Shown: in pieces, positions 33,545-45,654 of the stretch | How positions within the stretch are numbered: the stretch's first letter is position 1 | Layout: each line of letters starts with the position of its first letter | Source of the DNA: Omphiscola glabra | Lineage: Eukaryota > Mollusca > Gastropoda > Lymnaeidae | NCBI GenBank assembly: GCA_964017045.1 | Contig: OZ024801.1 | Location: forward strand, 34,397,257 to 34,461,256 | Direction: 5' to 3' | Length of the DNA stretch: 64,000 nucleotides | Made by a program: the position numbers and the translations under genes | Notes under the pieces: generated by a model | What the model saw: the letters and a program-made list of their open reading frames with translations, nothing else | Databases searched by the model: none | Told to the model about the DNA's origin: nothing

Positions 33545-34395
33545 AATTTTTTCCTTCTTTTTTAAAGTTAGTCACCATTATTATGTGTCATATATTGAAA
33601 AACAAATCAATACATTCAGAGGAGTAACTGGGTTTTTGACGCCCTATGCTAATTTATTTTTTAAATAATAAAAATTTAAAAATTAGAGATTTAGCGGCGC
33701 CCTTTTGAACAGGCGCGGGCCGGCGCCCTTGGCAACTGCCCCAATGCCAAGCCGTTGCTACGTCTCTGAATACATTACACTAAATTATTACACGTTTGAT
33801 CCTTGAATGTTCAATTTTAAGGCCTAAAAATAGCACTTAATTTAAATCAACTTTAACACAATGGCTGTGAACATTTTTTCTTAACTAAGGGGGTTGGGGG
33901 GGGGGGGGGAGCTTGTTTTTTTGTTTTTTAAATTAGCAATTTGGTAGCAACGCTTGTTATCTAAAAAAACGAGATTGTGCTACTTCCTTATTAGATTGTG
34001 CTACCTCCCTGATCCTCCGTTTCTTTTCCATTATAAAAGTCAACGAATCCATTGAATCAATCAATAAATCGATAAGTCGAATGAACAAAAATTCTTTAGT
34101 TCGTTGTATATTTACCCTATCACATTCTCTGAGATTAGTTATCTTATCTAACACAACACCTTTAATACTCCCCACCACCACCACCACCACCCCACCAAAA
34201 CACCCCTCTTTCAATCAAACATTTTTTTATCCACCCACCCTCCCGTTCTTTATCGGCAGGAGGCAGAGGTGAGGAGGTCAGGAGGTCAGACTTTTGTTTA
34301 ACACCAAGGAGCCAGGTGAGGGATGATTGATATCTGCACTCGGTGACCTTTACCTTTAATCACGTGACTGACACATGAGATTCGTACGCTGTGTT
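33545..34395. other. Spacer, G run and CAC-rich tract
   Basis: No supported gene. (cca)n near 34170-34195 and a G run near 33890-33910. Confidence 0.4.
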
Positions 34396-34399
34396 TGAG

Positions 34400-34885
34400 T
34401 GAGTCAATGAAGTCACCCGGTCAATTAAGTCACCGTGTCAATGAAGTCACCGGGTCAATGAAGTCACCGGGTCAATGAAGTCACCGGGTCAATTTAGTCA
34501 CCGGGTCAATTAAGTCACCGGGTCAATGAAGTCACCGGGTCAATGAAGTCACCGGGTCAATTAAGTCACCGGGTCAATGAAGTCACCGGGTCAATGAAGT
34601 CACCGGGTCAATGAATTCACCGGGTCAATTAAGTCACCGGGTCAATTAAGTCACCGGGTCAATGAAGTCACCGGGTCAATGAAGTCACCGGGTCAATTAA
34701 GTCACTGGGTCAATTAAGTCACCGGGTCAATGAAGTCACCGGGTCAATGAAGTCACCGGGTCAATTAAGTCACCGGGTCAATTAAGTCACCGGGTCAATT
34801 AAGTCACTGGGTCAATTAAGTCACCGGGTCAATGAAGTCACCGGGTCAATGAAGTCACCGGGTCAATTAAGTCACCGGGTCAATG
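34400..34885 (+). repeat. 17-bp minisatellite, about 28 copies
   Basis: Unit aagtcaccgggtcaatg alternating with a variant ending caatt; almost no other changes, so recently homogenised. Confidence 0.97.
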
Positions 34886-35037
34886 AACTGTGTCGTGACG
34901 TCAGTTTACAGGTCCAGGCGCGAGATTTTTAGCGGACTTCGGGATGAGGAAGAGGAAAGAAGAAGAGAGCCACGAAGAATTACAACTTTAGAAGCTATAA
35001 GCCTCTCTGGAATTTTTTGTTTGTTTAAAGACAGATC

Positions 35038-35288
35038 AGACACATGCATCAGACACATGCATTAGACACTTGCTTCAGACACATGCATCAGACACATGCA
35101 TCTGACACATGCATCAGACACATGCATCAGACACATGCATCAGACACATGCATCCGATACATGCACCAGACACATGCATCAGACCGGTGTATCAGACACA
35201 TGCATCAGACACGTGCATCAGACACATGCATCAGACACATACATCAGACACATGCATCAGACACATGCATCAGACACATGCATCTGAC
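35038..35288 (+). repeat. 13-bp minisatellite, about 19 copies
   Basis: Unit cagacacatgcat. Open frames in all plus-strand phases are repeat translations. Confidence 0.95.
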
Positions 35289-35356
35289 CACCAACCGGGT
35301 GGTAATTTCTTTCTTAACATTTTCGGACGGCATTTACTGCCAGCTGAAGAGAATTT

Positions 35357-35545
35357 TAATAATAATAATAATAAAGTTCATTTGAAAAATCACGCTTCAT
35401 CCCCAAAGGCTCGAAGCGCGGTACAAAAACAAAGCTGGGAGATAATAGCTAGCTGGAAAAGATGGTAGACAACTTCACCCCATAAGGTGTTTGCGAAATA
35501 GATGAGTTTTTAAATTTGTCTTGAAGGACTCCAGCGTCTGGAATA
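35357..35545. repeat. SINE-like repeat (family R), copy
   Basis: (aat)n followed by atcacgcttcatccccaaag and gctcgaagcgcggtac, then a different 3' part than at 33.2 kb (cttcaccccataaggtgttt). Confidence 0.65.
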
Positions 35546-35639
35546 GGGGCGGCCAAAAAACAAAGTCCCCCCTGGGTGGAAGAATATAGTGAAACAATGT
35601 AAGTGGAAGTTTGAAATATAAAGACAAGTCAATAATATG

Positions 35640-36050
35640 TGAGCTTTTCGGCTAAGAACCTTCCTTGGCAGACAAGACAAATGAAAAGATAAGAACTTTT
35701 CGGCTAAGAACCTTCCTTGGCAGACAAGACAAATGAAAAGATAAGAACTTTTCGGCTAAGAACCTTCCTTGGGAAGATAGGACAAATGAAAAGATAATAA
35801 CTTTTCGGCTAAGAACCTTCCTGGGGAGATTGGAGAAATGAAAAGATAAGAATGTTTCGGCTAAGAACCTTCCTGGGCAGACAGGACAAATGAAAAGATA
35901 AGAACTTTTCGGCTAAGAACCTTCCTTGGCAGACAAGACAAATGAAAAGATAAGAACTTTTCGGCTAAGAACCTTCCTTGGCAGACAGGACAAATGAAGA
36001 GATAAGAACGTTTCGGCTAAGAACCTTCCTGGGCAGACAGGACAAATGAA
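35640..36050 (+). repeat. 52-bp minisatellite, about eight copies
   Basis: Unit with agaacttttcggctaagaac, cttccttggcagacaagaca and aatgaaaagata. Confidence 0.95.
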
Positions 36051-36056
36051 GAAATA

Positions 36057-36175
36057 ATGCCGCCCTGGCATCTGCTAGGAGCCGTTAGATTGGCAACATC
36101 GCTTCCCCAACCGTTGCACATATGCCAGTTTATGGATGCAGCAACGTACCGAACCAGAACCAGAACAGAAACTAG
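36057..36175 (+). mobile_element. 5'-truncated LINE (family C) 3' end
   Basis: Encodes AALASARSR then TAG and the family C UTR (gcttccccaaccgttgcaca), ending in cgaaccagaaccagaac. Confidence 0.8.
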
Positions 36176-36254
36176 TTAAAAACGTAAGTAGTCGCCATTA
36201 TCATTAAATGATTTTGTTGGGTTTTTCAAAACCAAGATTACCGGAAGTGACATA

Positions 36255-36440
36255 ATGTTAGATTATTGCTGAGAAAAATACGATTTTAACTGGCATAAAT
36301 ATTTGGAAAATATGTAAAATACAAGAAATAAGAAAAGATACACGGGGACTTCGAAGATCACTAGGAGAAGAGTATGTGATTGATTCCATTTGATGACATT
36401 ATGAAGAAAAACTGAATTCATTTCTTTTTCCTTCTAAATC
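36255..36440 (-). mobile_element. Penelope-like fragment without open frame
   Basis: Resembles 12460-12600: agagtatgtgattgattcca against agagtatctgattgatacca, and neighbouring T-rich blocks in the same order. Only the distal GIY-YIG region remains. Confidence 0.5.
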
Positions 36441-38000
36441 TCACTGGTGAGTTAGAGCAGGAACTAACTTTAGCTATGCCTCTGATTGGGAGATGACGTC
36501 AATCTTATTAAAACTAAATAAATAATCTCTACTTTCGTATCTTTGCTCATTGGCGATATCGGCCAGTATCCAAACCTGTAGAGTTTTTTAATTGTGTAAG
36601 GCAGGTTAAATATATATTTATCTATGTAATGAAGATATAGATGTACAATGTAATAAAAAACAATTACATTTATTTGGATCAATAAAAGAATCTTATCTTA
36701 TCTAAGAAGAGGAGGGTGACTACATGATAATCTCTCGACCTTGTGACTATTGGAATATTGTTGATAAAAAATATGTCTGACTAATTTTAAGGATCTTCTT
36801 TAAATTTTACATTAGGTTATAATTCTCAGTTTACCAACCGATGCAATTTGGTAGTTTGGAAAAAATAGTTAATTCAGATTTTGAAGGATACAGAGATGAA
36901 GTTTAAGCTTCAGAAATCGTACCAATAGTTTTGACTTCAGAAGAACATTTCATGTCATTATCATGCGCGTTGGAAATTGGTTGCATTTCTAAAAGCGCAT
37001 TTGGTGGAAAGTGGCTTTAGTGTGGCAGTTTTGTTTTACTTCAAGCAGTGAAATATCCTCATCAACACCAGGCACAGAGACATTGCAAATCCCATCTACA
37101 TTCATAGGAGCCATAATGATCAATAAATTGATCGTGGGCCCTTAATATATAGAAGAAGAAGAAGACATTTAAATCCATTAGTTTTGAAAGTGCTGATTTA
37201 AGAGTGGTCGGTCACTTCAAACAAGTCATTAAACACATTACATCACTTACAAATCCTATCTAAAGTTATGTGATATAGTAAGAATGAGCTAGGCTGACCG
37301 TAACGCCAAAGAAACTAAGCTATTTAAATACATTCGGATTCTTAAAAACATTGATATTGATTTTGTATTATTTTATGGAAATTGAATACATTTAAATGCG
37401 CAAAAAATTAAATGTATCCGCTTTTATTTTAAGTAAATCTTTAAGTTTATTATCAAAAATTACAAATACATATTTTACATAAAAATAAAAGAACTCTTTT
37501 AAGCATTTTATGTGTTAGGAAATTATGGAAAAAAAAATAAAAATAAATTATGATCAAATAATTACATTGTAATCACATTCATCGGGAAAACCCGAACATC
37601 TGTTGTTTTTAGTGTGTTTTTAGTGCGTTTTTTTGTGCGTTGTTAATATGGCGAAAAAATAATTAAATTGTTCTAAATAAACACGCAAATGACGTAGTAG
37701 AGTGAATTGTCTATTTTAGACAAAACTTTATGTTTCTTTGATTTAATGACCACTTGTGACAACACTGAGAATCTCTTTTCCCCTTGTTAAAAGTAAAATT
37801 AATAAATAGAATTGATTTCTTTTTAAATTGCCAACAATAAAACATAGCTTTGTATTTTTAACATTTCATAAGATTTATTTTTTATTTCATTCCAAAAATA
37901 TACTTTTATTAAATTTAAAAAGTAATAAAAACGTAAAGTTTACAAATACTTTTAATAAGAATATGGCGTTTAAGTCATTTAGAGCAGTGAAACTCCAATG
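36441..38000. other. AT-rich spacer
   Basis: Apart from a LINE tail at 37043-37162, no feature recognised. Confidence 0.4.
37043..37162 (+). mobile_element. LINE (family A) 3' tail
   Basis: Starts agcagtgaaatatcctcatc and follows the 3' UTR of the copy at 31.48-31.61 kb with few changes, ending in (gaa)n. All coding sequence is lost by 5' truncation. Confidence 0.85.
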
Positions 38001-38007
38001 CCAAAGA

Positions 38008-38345
38008 CCATTCACTAATGCACTTATCACTCATCCAAAGACCATTCACTAATGCACTTATCACTCATCCAAAGACCATTCACTAATGCACTTATCACTC
38101 ATTCAAAGACCATTCACTAATGCACTTATCACTCATCCAAAGACCATTCACTAATGCACTTATCACTCATCCAAAGACCATTCACTAATGCACTTATCAC
38201 TCATCCAAAGACCATTCACTAATGCACTTATCACTCATCCAAAGACCATTCACTAATGCACTTATCACTCATCCAAAGACCATTCACTAATGCACTTATC
38301 ACTCATCCAAAGACCATTCAATAATGCACTTATCACTCATCCAAA
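38008..38345 (+). repeat. 34-bp minisatellite, ten copies
   Basis: Unit ccaaagaccattcactaatg plus cacttatcactcat, very uniform. Confidence 0.97.
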
Positions 38346-38741
38346 TAAGAACAAAGAATATGAATTGCAACAACAATAAAGTGTGATTGCGTACGTAAGG
38401 GGCTACAATGCCTTGAATGATTTTATTACATTTTATTAAAAATCTGTTTGGGGGGGGGGGCGGGTAAGGGGGGGTGGTGGGTCAATACTTTCATTTTGCC
38501 CCAGGCAGCACAAGATACGCTTCAGAATAAAGGAATTAATTGGATAAACAATTAATCTTCTTAGCTACATAAATATCTGGGTTTGGAAATAGGATGTATA
38601 CATTTTTACGTGGATGGCAATATCTATAAATCCTATTATATTACATTTCTCTTTTTACAAATTTTTAAAAAACATATGTTTACCAATTAAGAAAATTAAT
38701 GGCGCTAACAAGACATGTGTATATTTACATATTCCCCTCCA

Positions 38742-38921
38742 ATCATAACTATCGAGGGCCATAATTTGTCGGTTGTTGAGCATTTCACATACCTTGGATC
38801 CAATATTTCTAGTTCTCTCTCTGTTGATGAAGAGATAAACATCAGGATCGCAAAAGCAGCAGCAACTACGGCTAAACTGAATAAGCGGGTGCGGAATAAT
38901 CTGTGCCTAACACAGAGGTCT
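38742..38921 (+). pseudogene. LINE reverse-transcriptase fragment
   Basis: Encodes ITIEGHNLSVVEHFTYLGSN, then DEEINIRIAKA and LNKRVRNN. This is the FTYLGS ... EI-x-x-RI-x-x-A segment near the C-terminus of many non-LTR retrotransposons. The frame decays after QRS and no 5' or 3' end is attached. Confidence 0.75.
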
Positions 38922-39454
38922 TGGAACGTGCCAAAATATGTAGCATATTCTCCGCTCGTTTTCTTTAGAAACCGTTTCTCTTAATCCTTTGTTACGTACT
39001 GTTTATTCTACGAGCAAAATTTTAACACAGATTACATTTTTAAAACCATAACGGTCCGTGTTGTCCTACTTGAAAAAGCTGTGGTATTGATGGATCAAGT
39101 TAACCAATTTATAATGATTACATTAAAATAAAACTCTTTATTGTGTTTTGATTAAAATTTAAATATATCTTTCGCTTTTAGTAAATGTATTATATTGTAG
39201 TCCTTCTTCTAACAGAGCTGTGCAAACAATTGAAAGTAAAAAAATCGTTTGGGGGAACACAGGTTTGTGCTAGGGAGCCGTTAATGGTGAAAAGTGAGTG
39301 GAGTGCTGTCCGAAACAAATTTAAAAAAAATAACCAACTTTTCTAAACATTGAGCAATATTTACTTCATTGGGATTTTTGAGTTTAAAAGTTGTTTTTTT
39401 TTTAAATTTTCTTTTAAAATTTATTTCTATTTATCTGTTGTTAATCATTTTATC

Positions 39455-39540
39455 TTGAATGCTGAAGAAGGCATCTAGCCGAAACGTCCTTTTGTCCGGT
39501 CTTTTCATTTCAGGCCTAAACATATCTTGTCCCCCCATTT
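39455..39540 (+). mobile_element. Penelope-like terminus at start of 51-bp array
   Basis: Hammerhead core followed by ttgtccggtcttttcatttc and aacatatcttgtcc, homologous in layout to the Penelope tails at 3.1 and 12.8 kb. It merges with the array that follows. Confidence 0.65.
39457..39493 (+). ncRNA. Hammerhead ribozyme core (Penelope type)
   Basis: CTGAAGA at 39462-39468 fits CTGANGA. Helix II GGC-atcta-GCC is perfect, and GAAACGTC lies at 39481-39488. Helix I is partial. Confidence 0.55.
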
Positions 39541-40485
39541 AATTGTCCGGTCTTTTCAATTCAGACCTATACATATCTTGTTTCCCCCCCCCCCCCCATT
39601 TAATTGTCCGGTCTTTTCATTTCAAGCATAAACATACCTTGTCCCCCATTTCATTGTCCGGTCTTTTCATTTCAAGCATAAACATATCTTGTCCCCCATT
39701 TAACTGTCCGATCTTTTCATTTGAGGCCTACATATATCTTCCCCCCACCCATTTAATTGTCCGGTTTTTTCATTTCAAGCATAAACATATCTTGTCCCCC
39801 CATTTAATTGTCCGGTCTTTTCATTTCAGGCCTAAACATATCTTGTCCCCCCATTTAATTGTCGGGTCTTTTCATTTCAGGCATAAACATATCTTGTCCC
39901 CTTATTTAATTGTCCGGTCTTTTCATTTCAGGCCTAAACATATCTTGTCCCCCCATTTAAATGTCGGGTCTTTTCATTTCAGGTAAACATATCTTGTCCC
40001 CTCATTTAATTGTCCGGTCTTTTCATTTCAGGCCTAAACACATCTTGTCCCTCCATTTAATTGTCCGGTCTTTTCATTTCAAGCCTAAACATATCTTGTC
40101 CCCCCATTTGATTGTCCTGTCTTTTAATTTCAGGCCTAAACATATCTTGTCCCGCCATTTAATTGTCCGGTCTTTTCATTTCAGGTCTAAACATATCTTG
40201 TCCCCCCATTTGATTGTCCTGATTTTTCATTTCAGGCCTAAACCTTATCTTGTCTCCCCCCCCCCCAATTTAATTGTCCGGTCTTTTCATTTCAGACCTA
40301 AACATATCTTGTTTTCCCCCCCCCCCCATTTAATTGTCCGGTCTTTTCATTTCAAGCATAAACATATCTTGTCCCCCATTTCATTGTCCGGTCTTTTCAT
40401 TTCAGGCCTAAACATATCTTGTCCCTCCATTTAATTGTCCGGTCTTTTCATTTCAGGCCTAAACATATCTTGTCCCCCATTTATT
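39500..40485 (+). repeat. 51-bp minisatellite derived from a Penelope terminus
   Basis: About 19 copies of aattgtccggtcttttcatt, tcaggcctaaacatatcttg and tccccccattt. The first unit is the tail of the Penelope terminus at 39455. C-run length varies between copies. Confidence 0.95.
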
Positions 40486-40499
40486 TCGAAACTGAGATA

Positions 40500-41080
40500 T
40501 GAAATTATTTGATCACATCGTATTTTGTGTTGACTAACACTATTGATCATTATGGGGGCGCCAATTATGTCTACAAAATAGGAGGGGGGATTTGGAAATG
40601 TTTGACTACTGTTGACAAATGGGAAAAAGGGGGGGGGGTGGGTAGATTAGTTGACATCAGCAATCATGTTTTCTCTATTAAAATTTTAATCTTAAAGATT
40701 GACTGGTTATAAATTTATTTTAACAAATTTAATGAGTGTACATTAAAATAGTCATATAATTTCTTGGCTTTTAACAAGATGTATTTAATTTTTGTCTGTC
40801 TGTGCACTGCAGATGGCTGGTCAGAATGTTTGCACGCTGTGTTAGTGCAGGAGAAGTCAAAAGTTGGCCTCTCTTCACCTGTAGATTCTGTTTGTCGCAA
40901 ATGGCTAGAGTGTTATGTTTGCGATCGTGTTGCAGGTATGGAACAAGGACGATGTTCAATTGTTATGTGCAGTCAAGATAAATTATATTGATAGAATAGG
41001 AATACTATGTTTTGAGAATTAGTGGAAAGTAACTTGAGCAACAATAATAACATCGCTGCTTGAACGGATTTGTAAAATCT
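40500..41080. other. Spacer with a weak open frame
   Basis: A 75-codon frame at 40764-40991 has a Cys-rich middle but no recognised domain and weak splice context; not called as a gene. Confidence 0.3.
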
Positions 41081-41118
41081 GGAACATCTATTTTGCATCA
41101 CAAGTCATGCATCGACAA

Positions 41119-41573
41119 TGCATAAGAAATTACCACCTGCTCCTCAACAAAAAAGGATTCGACTAATGCAAGTAGCTGCAGGGAGACAGATAGAGCTTAT
41201 GCCAATTATTGCGCACACTGACAATGCTTCTATTTTAAGTGCTGAATGATTAGATTATTATTATTATTATGGGTAGTTTTCTATAGCGTGGGCTGGGCTC
41301 ACCACGCTGTACATGCAAATTAAAATGAACTTAAAAAATATAAATTAAAAACCAACCATTCCATAACAATTTACATGTGAAGCCATGGACGGCACGCAGC
41401 AGCATCGTTTAACTTTCAGAGGGGGAATCAGTCAGGATAGTAAAGTTTAAAGATGAGAATGATGTTGACTTGTCTGGTATATCAGTTCCGCAAGATGAAA
41501 ATGATAAATCAGCCACTATGCCCATTGTTATGATAGAGCAACACATGACTACTCCATGGGAAGATGATAGCAG
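41119..41573 (+). pseudogene. Coding-like fragment split by a SINE-like repeat
   Basis: Before the repeat the frame reads MHKKLPPAPQQKRIRLMQVA, then TDNASILSAE. After it the frame reads DENDVDLSGISVPQDENDKS, then MIEQHMTTPWEDDSS-stop (41571-41573). Both parts have protein-like composition and end as an acidic C-terminus would. The host protein is not recognised. Confidence 0.3.
41251..41455. repeat. SINE-like interspersed repeat (family S)
   Basis: (att)n then blocks shared with 3601-3875: ccaaccattccataac, gaagccatggac, gaatcagtcaggatagta. Confidence 0.65.
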
Positions 41574-42320
41574 CTAGAAACTATGCTACAATTGTAAGCT
41601 ATACTGACAATAATCCTATTTATACATCCACAAACAATGATATTTAGTCTTTAACAACCTTTTCATTGATTCTGCATTATAATTTAACTGTAAAAACGTT
41701 TGAACTTGTTGATTAACAAGCTAAAGATGTAATAAAATGTTTCTCCTACAATTTTGTGTTATTAAAAAGATCAGCACAAAGTCAAACGTATTTATATATT
41801 TAATTTTATTATAATTCATTGTGGGGGGGGGGGGGGGGTTTATAAAATGTTGACAAAATTGAAGATGAAAGTTAACAATTGTTGACAAAAATTGCTTAAA
41901 AATTGTTGACGTAATTGATGGGCGCCCCCAGATTACTGAACACAATAAGAAACAACGTAAAAGTGCGTGCAGTGGGGTAGCTAGAGTTTATGACACCCGG
42001 GGCGGTCTTTGCCACCCTTAACTAACGAAACTACAATGGAAACTCCAAGCGCATTAAAAAGCGGCGGTCAGCTATTTAAATTATAGGAAGTGGACTGACA
42101 ATGCCGCCAGTAAATTAATTTTACCCGGGACGGAACGTTCACTTCGCCGTGAGTTGATAAAGAATACGGAACGGAAAAGTATTTAATGAAAAAGGAACCA
42201 AACAGCGAACTAAAAATCGATTTGACTTGAATGAATTTTTCTCATTTCATTTCTTCTGGGGATCACACAGCAATATCAAAGTGTCGTAAATTTCACGGAA
42301 TGTTCAAAACGTTGGCATTT

Positions 42321-42590
42321 CATCAATTTATAGATCATTTCATAAAATTATAGTTCATTTCATCAACTTATAGCCCATTTCATCAACTTATAGATCATTT
42401 CATCAACTTATAGCTCATTTCATCAACTTATAGATCATTTCATCAACTTATAGCTCATTTCATCAACTTATAGATCATTTCATCACCTTATAGATCATTT
42501 CATCAACTTATAGATCTTTTCATCACCTATAGATCATTTCATCAACTTATAGCTCATTTCATCAACTTATAGATCATTTCATCAACAATG
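42321..42590 (+). repeat. 20-bp minisatellite, about 13 copies
   Basis: Units atttcatcaacttatagatc and a variant with tatagctc alternate. Confidence 0.95.
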
Positions 42591-42594
42591 CACT

Positions 42595-43975
42595 TACACG
42601 ATCTAAGCGTAACACATACACATACACACAAACACACACATACATCTATTTTTACTTTATATGGAAGTGTGTTTGAATTAATTCGAAACATGAAAGTTTG
42701 GTTGAACATGTTTTTGAACTTTTAGTTGAACGTTTGGTTGAACATTTTTTTTTTTGGAACAGTTTGTTTGACGTAATGTTATACTTTTCTAATTGTTACT
42801 ATGTTGTTTGGATTTTTGTTGTTGTTGCTCTTTTACACAGGCGTCACCACTCAACTTTGATTGTTGAGGGGGCAGAAAGTAATGTCGCACATCATCTACA
42901 ATGTTGAAATACACGTAGAGATAGAAATAACTTAACAGATTGCTCCACCCGACATCAGTACAATAGATAAAGTGTTTATCAACAATTCCTTTAATTAGAA
43001 ACAAACGTATTTTATTGTCAACAGATGAAACTTTCGCAAATTATTTTTCTTGAATTTTAAAAGAAATATTTTGTTTTCAAAATAAGAAAGATTGCAACAA
43101 GGGCCGCCGAGTTACCTGAGCGAGGGCCCAGCACAGACCGTCCCCACCTCACAACTGTCGCCTGGCGTACCTGAGGACCTGTCCCCCTAGCATTAAGCCA
43201 CCCTTTACCATTTCGTTGTGTGGTCGAATTTCATTCACCTACCCAGTGAATGTGTGTGGTTGTGGGGGTTAAGGCAGGACGATTGTGCCGACGAACACGA
43301 CGACCAGCCAGGAGAAGTGGTGGGGTGTGGGGTGTGGGGGCTGTCTTCACCTCGTCATGATTTCATTAGTGCTACTGCACACACATTTGGATAACTCCGT
43401 ATTTGTCAAGGTGTGATATTCTAACAAGAGCAGGGAAGACATTCAGACCTGTGCAATGGACATTTACGGATGTGGGTCGAATTCGTTTCGATTAACGGAT
43501 TAATTTTGGTACAGTTTTTTTAAAGCCTAACTTAAAAACTGTTATATTGATGAACTGAAAATGAAACTACATTGGTGTTTCTGTACAGTGTCGCTGGTGG
43601 AAACAAATTAATAATTTCAGTGTAAACAGTATAACGGATTTATTGGATCAAAGATTCAAAGGATTTAAATCAAAGGTTTGATTAGTCAATTAGTTTAAAT
43701 TGATATTTTTTTTATATTTGTTTTCACATGTTTTATTTTAACCAAAGGTTTGTTGTTGTTGTTGTTGTTGTTGTTTATTAAAGGTCGATTTTTTGTCATC
43801 GCGTTTTAATTTTTGTAGATAATGTTAGACACATTAGGGGAGTTCTCTACTAAGAACAGGTTTGCCACAAAGTCGGTGCCCCCGCCCCCCCCCCCCCAAG
43901 CACACACTCACACAGAGACCGCGTATGTTCAAATTAAACTGAGTTATGTTTTACTGCCAAATCATCTTTCTATGA
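42595..43975. other. Spacer with microsatellites
   Basis: (ca)n near 42610, (gtt)n near 43750-43776, C run near 43888. No supported gene. Confidence 0.4.
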
Positions 43976-43982
43976 GTTTTCC

Positions 43983-44245
43983 TGTATCATATTACAAAGC
44001 CTACTTTCTTGTATCATATTACAAAGCCTACTTTCTTGTATCATCTTACAAAGCCTACTTTCTTGTATCATCTTACAAAGCCTACTTTCTTGTATCATAT
44101 TACAAAGCCTACTTTCTTGTATCATATTACAAAGCCTACTTTCTTGTATCATATTACAAAGCCTACTTTCTTGTATCATATTACAAAGGCTACTTTCTTG
44201 TATCATATTACAAAGCCTACTTTCTTGTATCATATTACAAAGCCT
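43983..44245 (+). repeat. 27-bp minisatellite, ten copies
   Basis: Unit gtatcatattacaaagccta plus ctttctt; divisible by 3, so frames stay open on both strands. Confidence 0.97.
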
Positions 44246-44322
44246 CTTTTGAAATGAAACGGGGCAAGGATCATTTTGCTTCTTTAAATAAGGTGAAAAA
44301 TGTGATATGTTATTTCTAGACG

Positions 44323-45651
44323 AAAGGGTGTCCAATTGGCGGGCCGCTTGTGGCCCACGACGGCTATGAATGCGACCCAGGTTGGCTATGAATGCGGCCC
44401 ACAACGGCACGGCTATGAATGCGGCCCACAATGGCTATGAATGCGTCACCACAACGACACGGCTTTGAATGCGACCCAGGTTGGCTATGAATGCGGCCAT
44501 ACCGGGTATGAATGTGGAACAACAAATCGTAAACTTTAAAACTTTATTAGGAAGCATTTACATTTGAGTCCAACTATTTGGCACTTACATTTGAGCTCAA
44601 CTCTTTGGAAGCACTTACTCTGATAAGCACCCTGAGAACTCACTCTGATAAGCACCCTGAGAACTCACTCTGATAAGCACCCTGAGAACTCACTCTGATA
44701 AGCACCTTGAGAACTCACTCTGATAAGCACCCCGAGAACTCACTCTGATAAGCACCCTGAGAACTCACTCTGATAAGCACATTGAGAACTCACTCTGATA
44801 AGCACCCTGAGAACTCACTCTGATAAGCACCCTGAGAACTCACTCTGATAAGCACCTTGACAACTCACTCTGATAAGCACCATGAGAACTCACTCTGATA
44901 AGCACCCTGAGAACTCACTCTGATAAGCACATTGAGAACTCACTCTGATAAGCACCCTGAGAACTCACTCTGATAAGCACATTGAGAACTCACTCTGATA
45001 AGCACCCTGAGAACTCACTCTGATAAGCACCCTGAGAACTCACTCTGATAAGCACCCTGAGAACTCACTCTGATAAGCACCTTGAGAACTCACTCTGATA
45101 AGCACCCCGAGAACTCACTCTGATAAGCACCCTGAGAACTCACTCTGATAAGCACCCTGAGAACTCACTCTGATAAGCACCTTGACAACTCACTCTGATA
45201 AGCACCCTGAGAACTCACTCTGATAAGCACCCGGAGAACTCACTCTGATAAGCAGCCTGAGAACTCACTCTGATAAGCACCCTGAGAACTCACTCTGATA
45301 AGCACACTGAGAACTCACTCTGATAAGCACCCTGAGAACTCACTCTGATAAGCACCCTGAGAACTCACTGAGAATCTCAAATAATTCCAACGAGTCAAAT
45401 AAGGAAACATTTGGGTCTAAAAAAACAAAGTCCAACATCTCAGCTCATTCATGTTTCTGTCTTGTCTTTCACTTTTAAACAGAAAATGCACCGAGTAATT
45501 AATGTAAATTAATTAGTGATGTTAACTATTTATTGTACGGTTTGTACTCAACATCTATTGTTAGGTTTAGTGTATTTAATGTGTGGCCTAAATCAACTCG
45601 CCTTCTGCCACTGTGGCCTAAGGAAGCCAAAAGGTTGGACACCCCTGGGCT
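44323..45651. mobile_element. hAT-like element with internal minisatellite
   Basis: The left end agggtgtccaattggcgggc and the reverse complement of the right end (aggggtgtccaaccttttgg) are inverted repeats of the CAGGGGTGTCCAA style known from Charlie-like hAT elements. Both are followed by gtggcc-type words. The interior is filled by the 25-bp array. The target duplication is unclear (ctaga on both sides). Confidence 0.5.
44615..45370 (+). repeat. 25-bp minisatellite, about 30 copies
   Basis: Unit actcactctgataagcacc plus ctgaga. Variants ccttgaca, cattgaga and ccctgaga recur at intervals, showing block duplications. Confidence 0.96.
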
Positions 45652-45654
45652 AGA

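Noticed and set aside
40764..40991. 75-codon Cys-rich frame, possible zinc-finger exon
   Set aside because: Cys spacing fits no family I know and splice context is weak.
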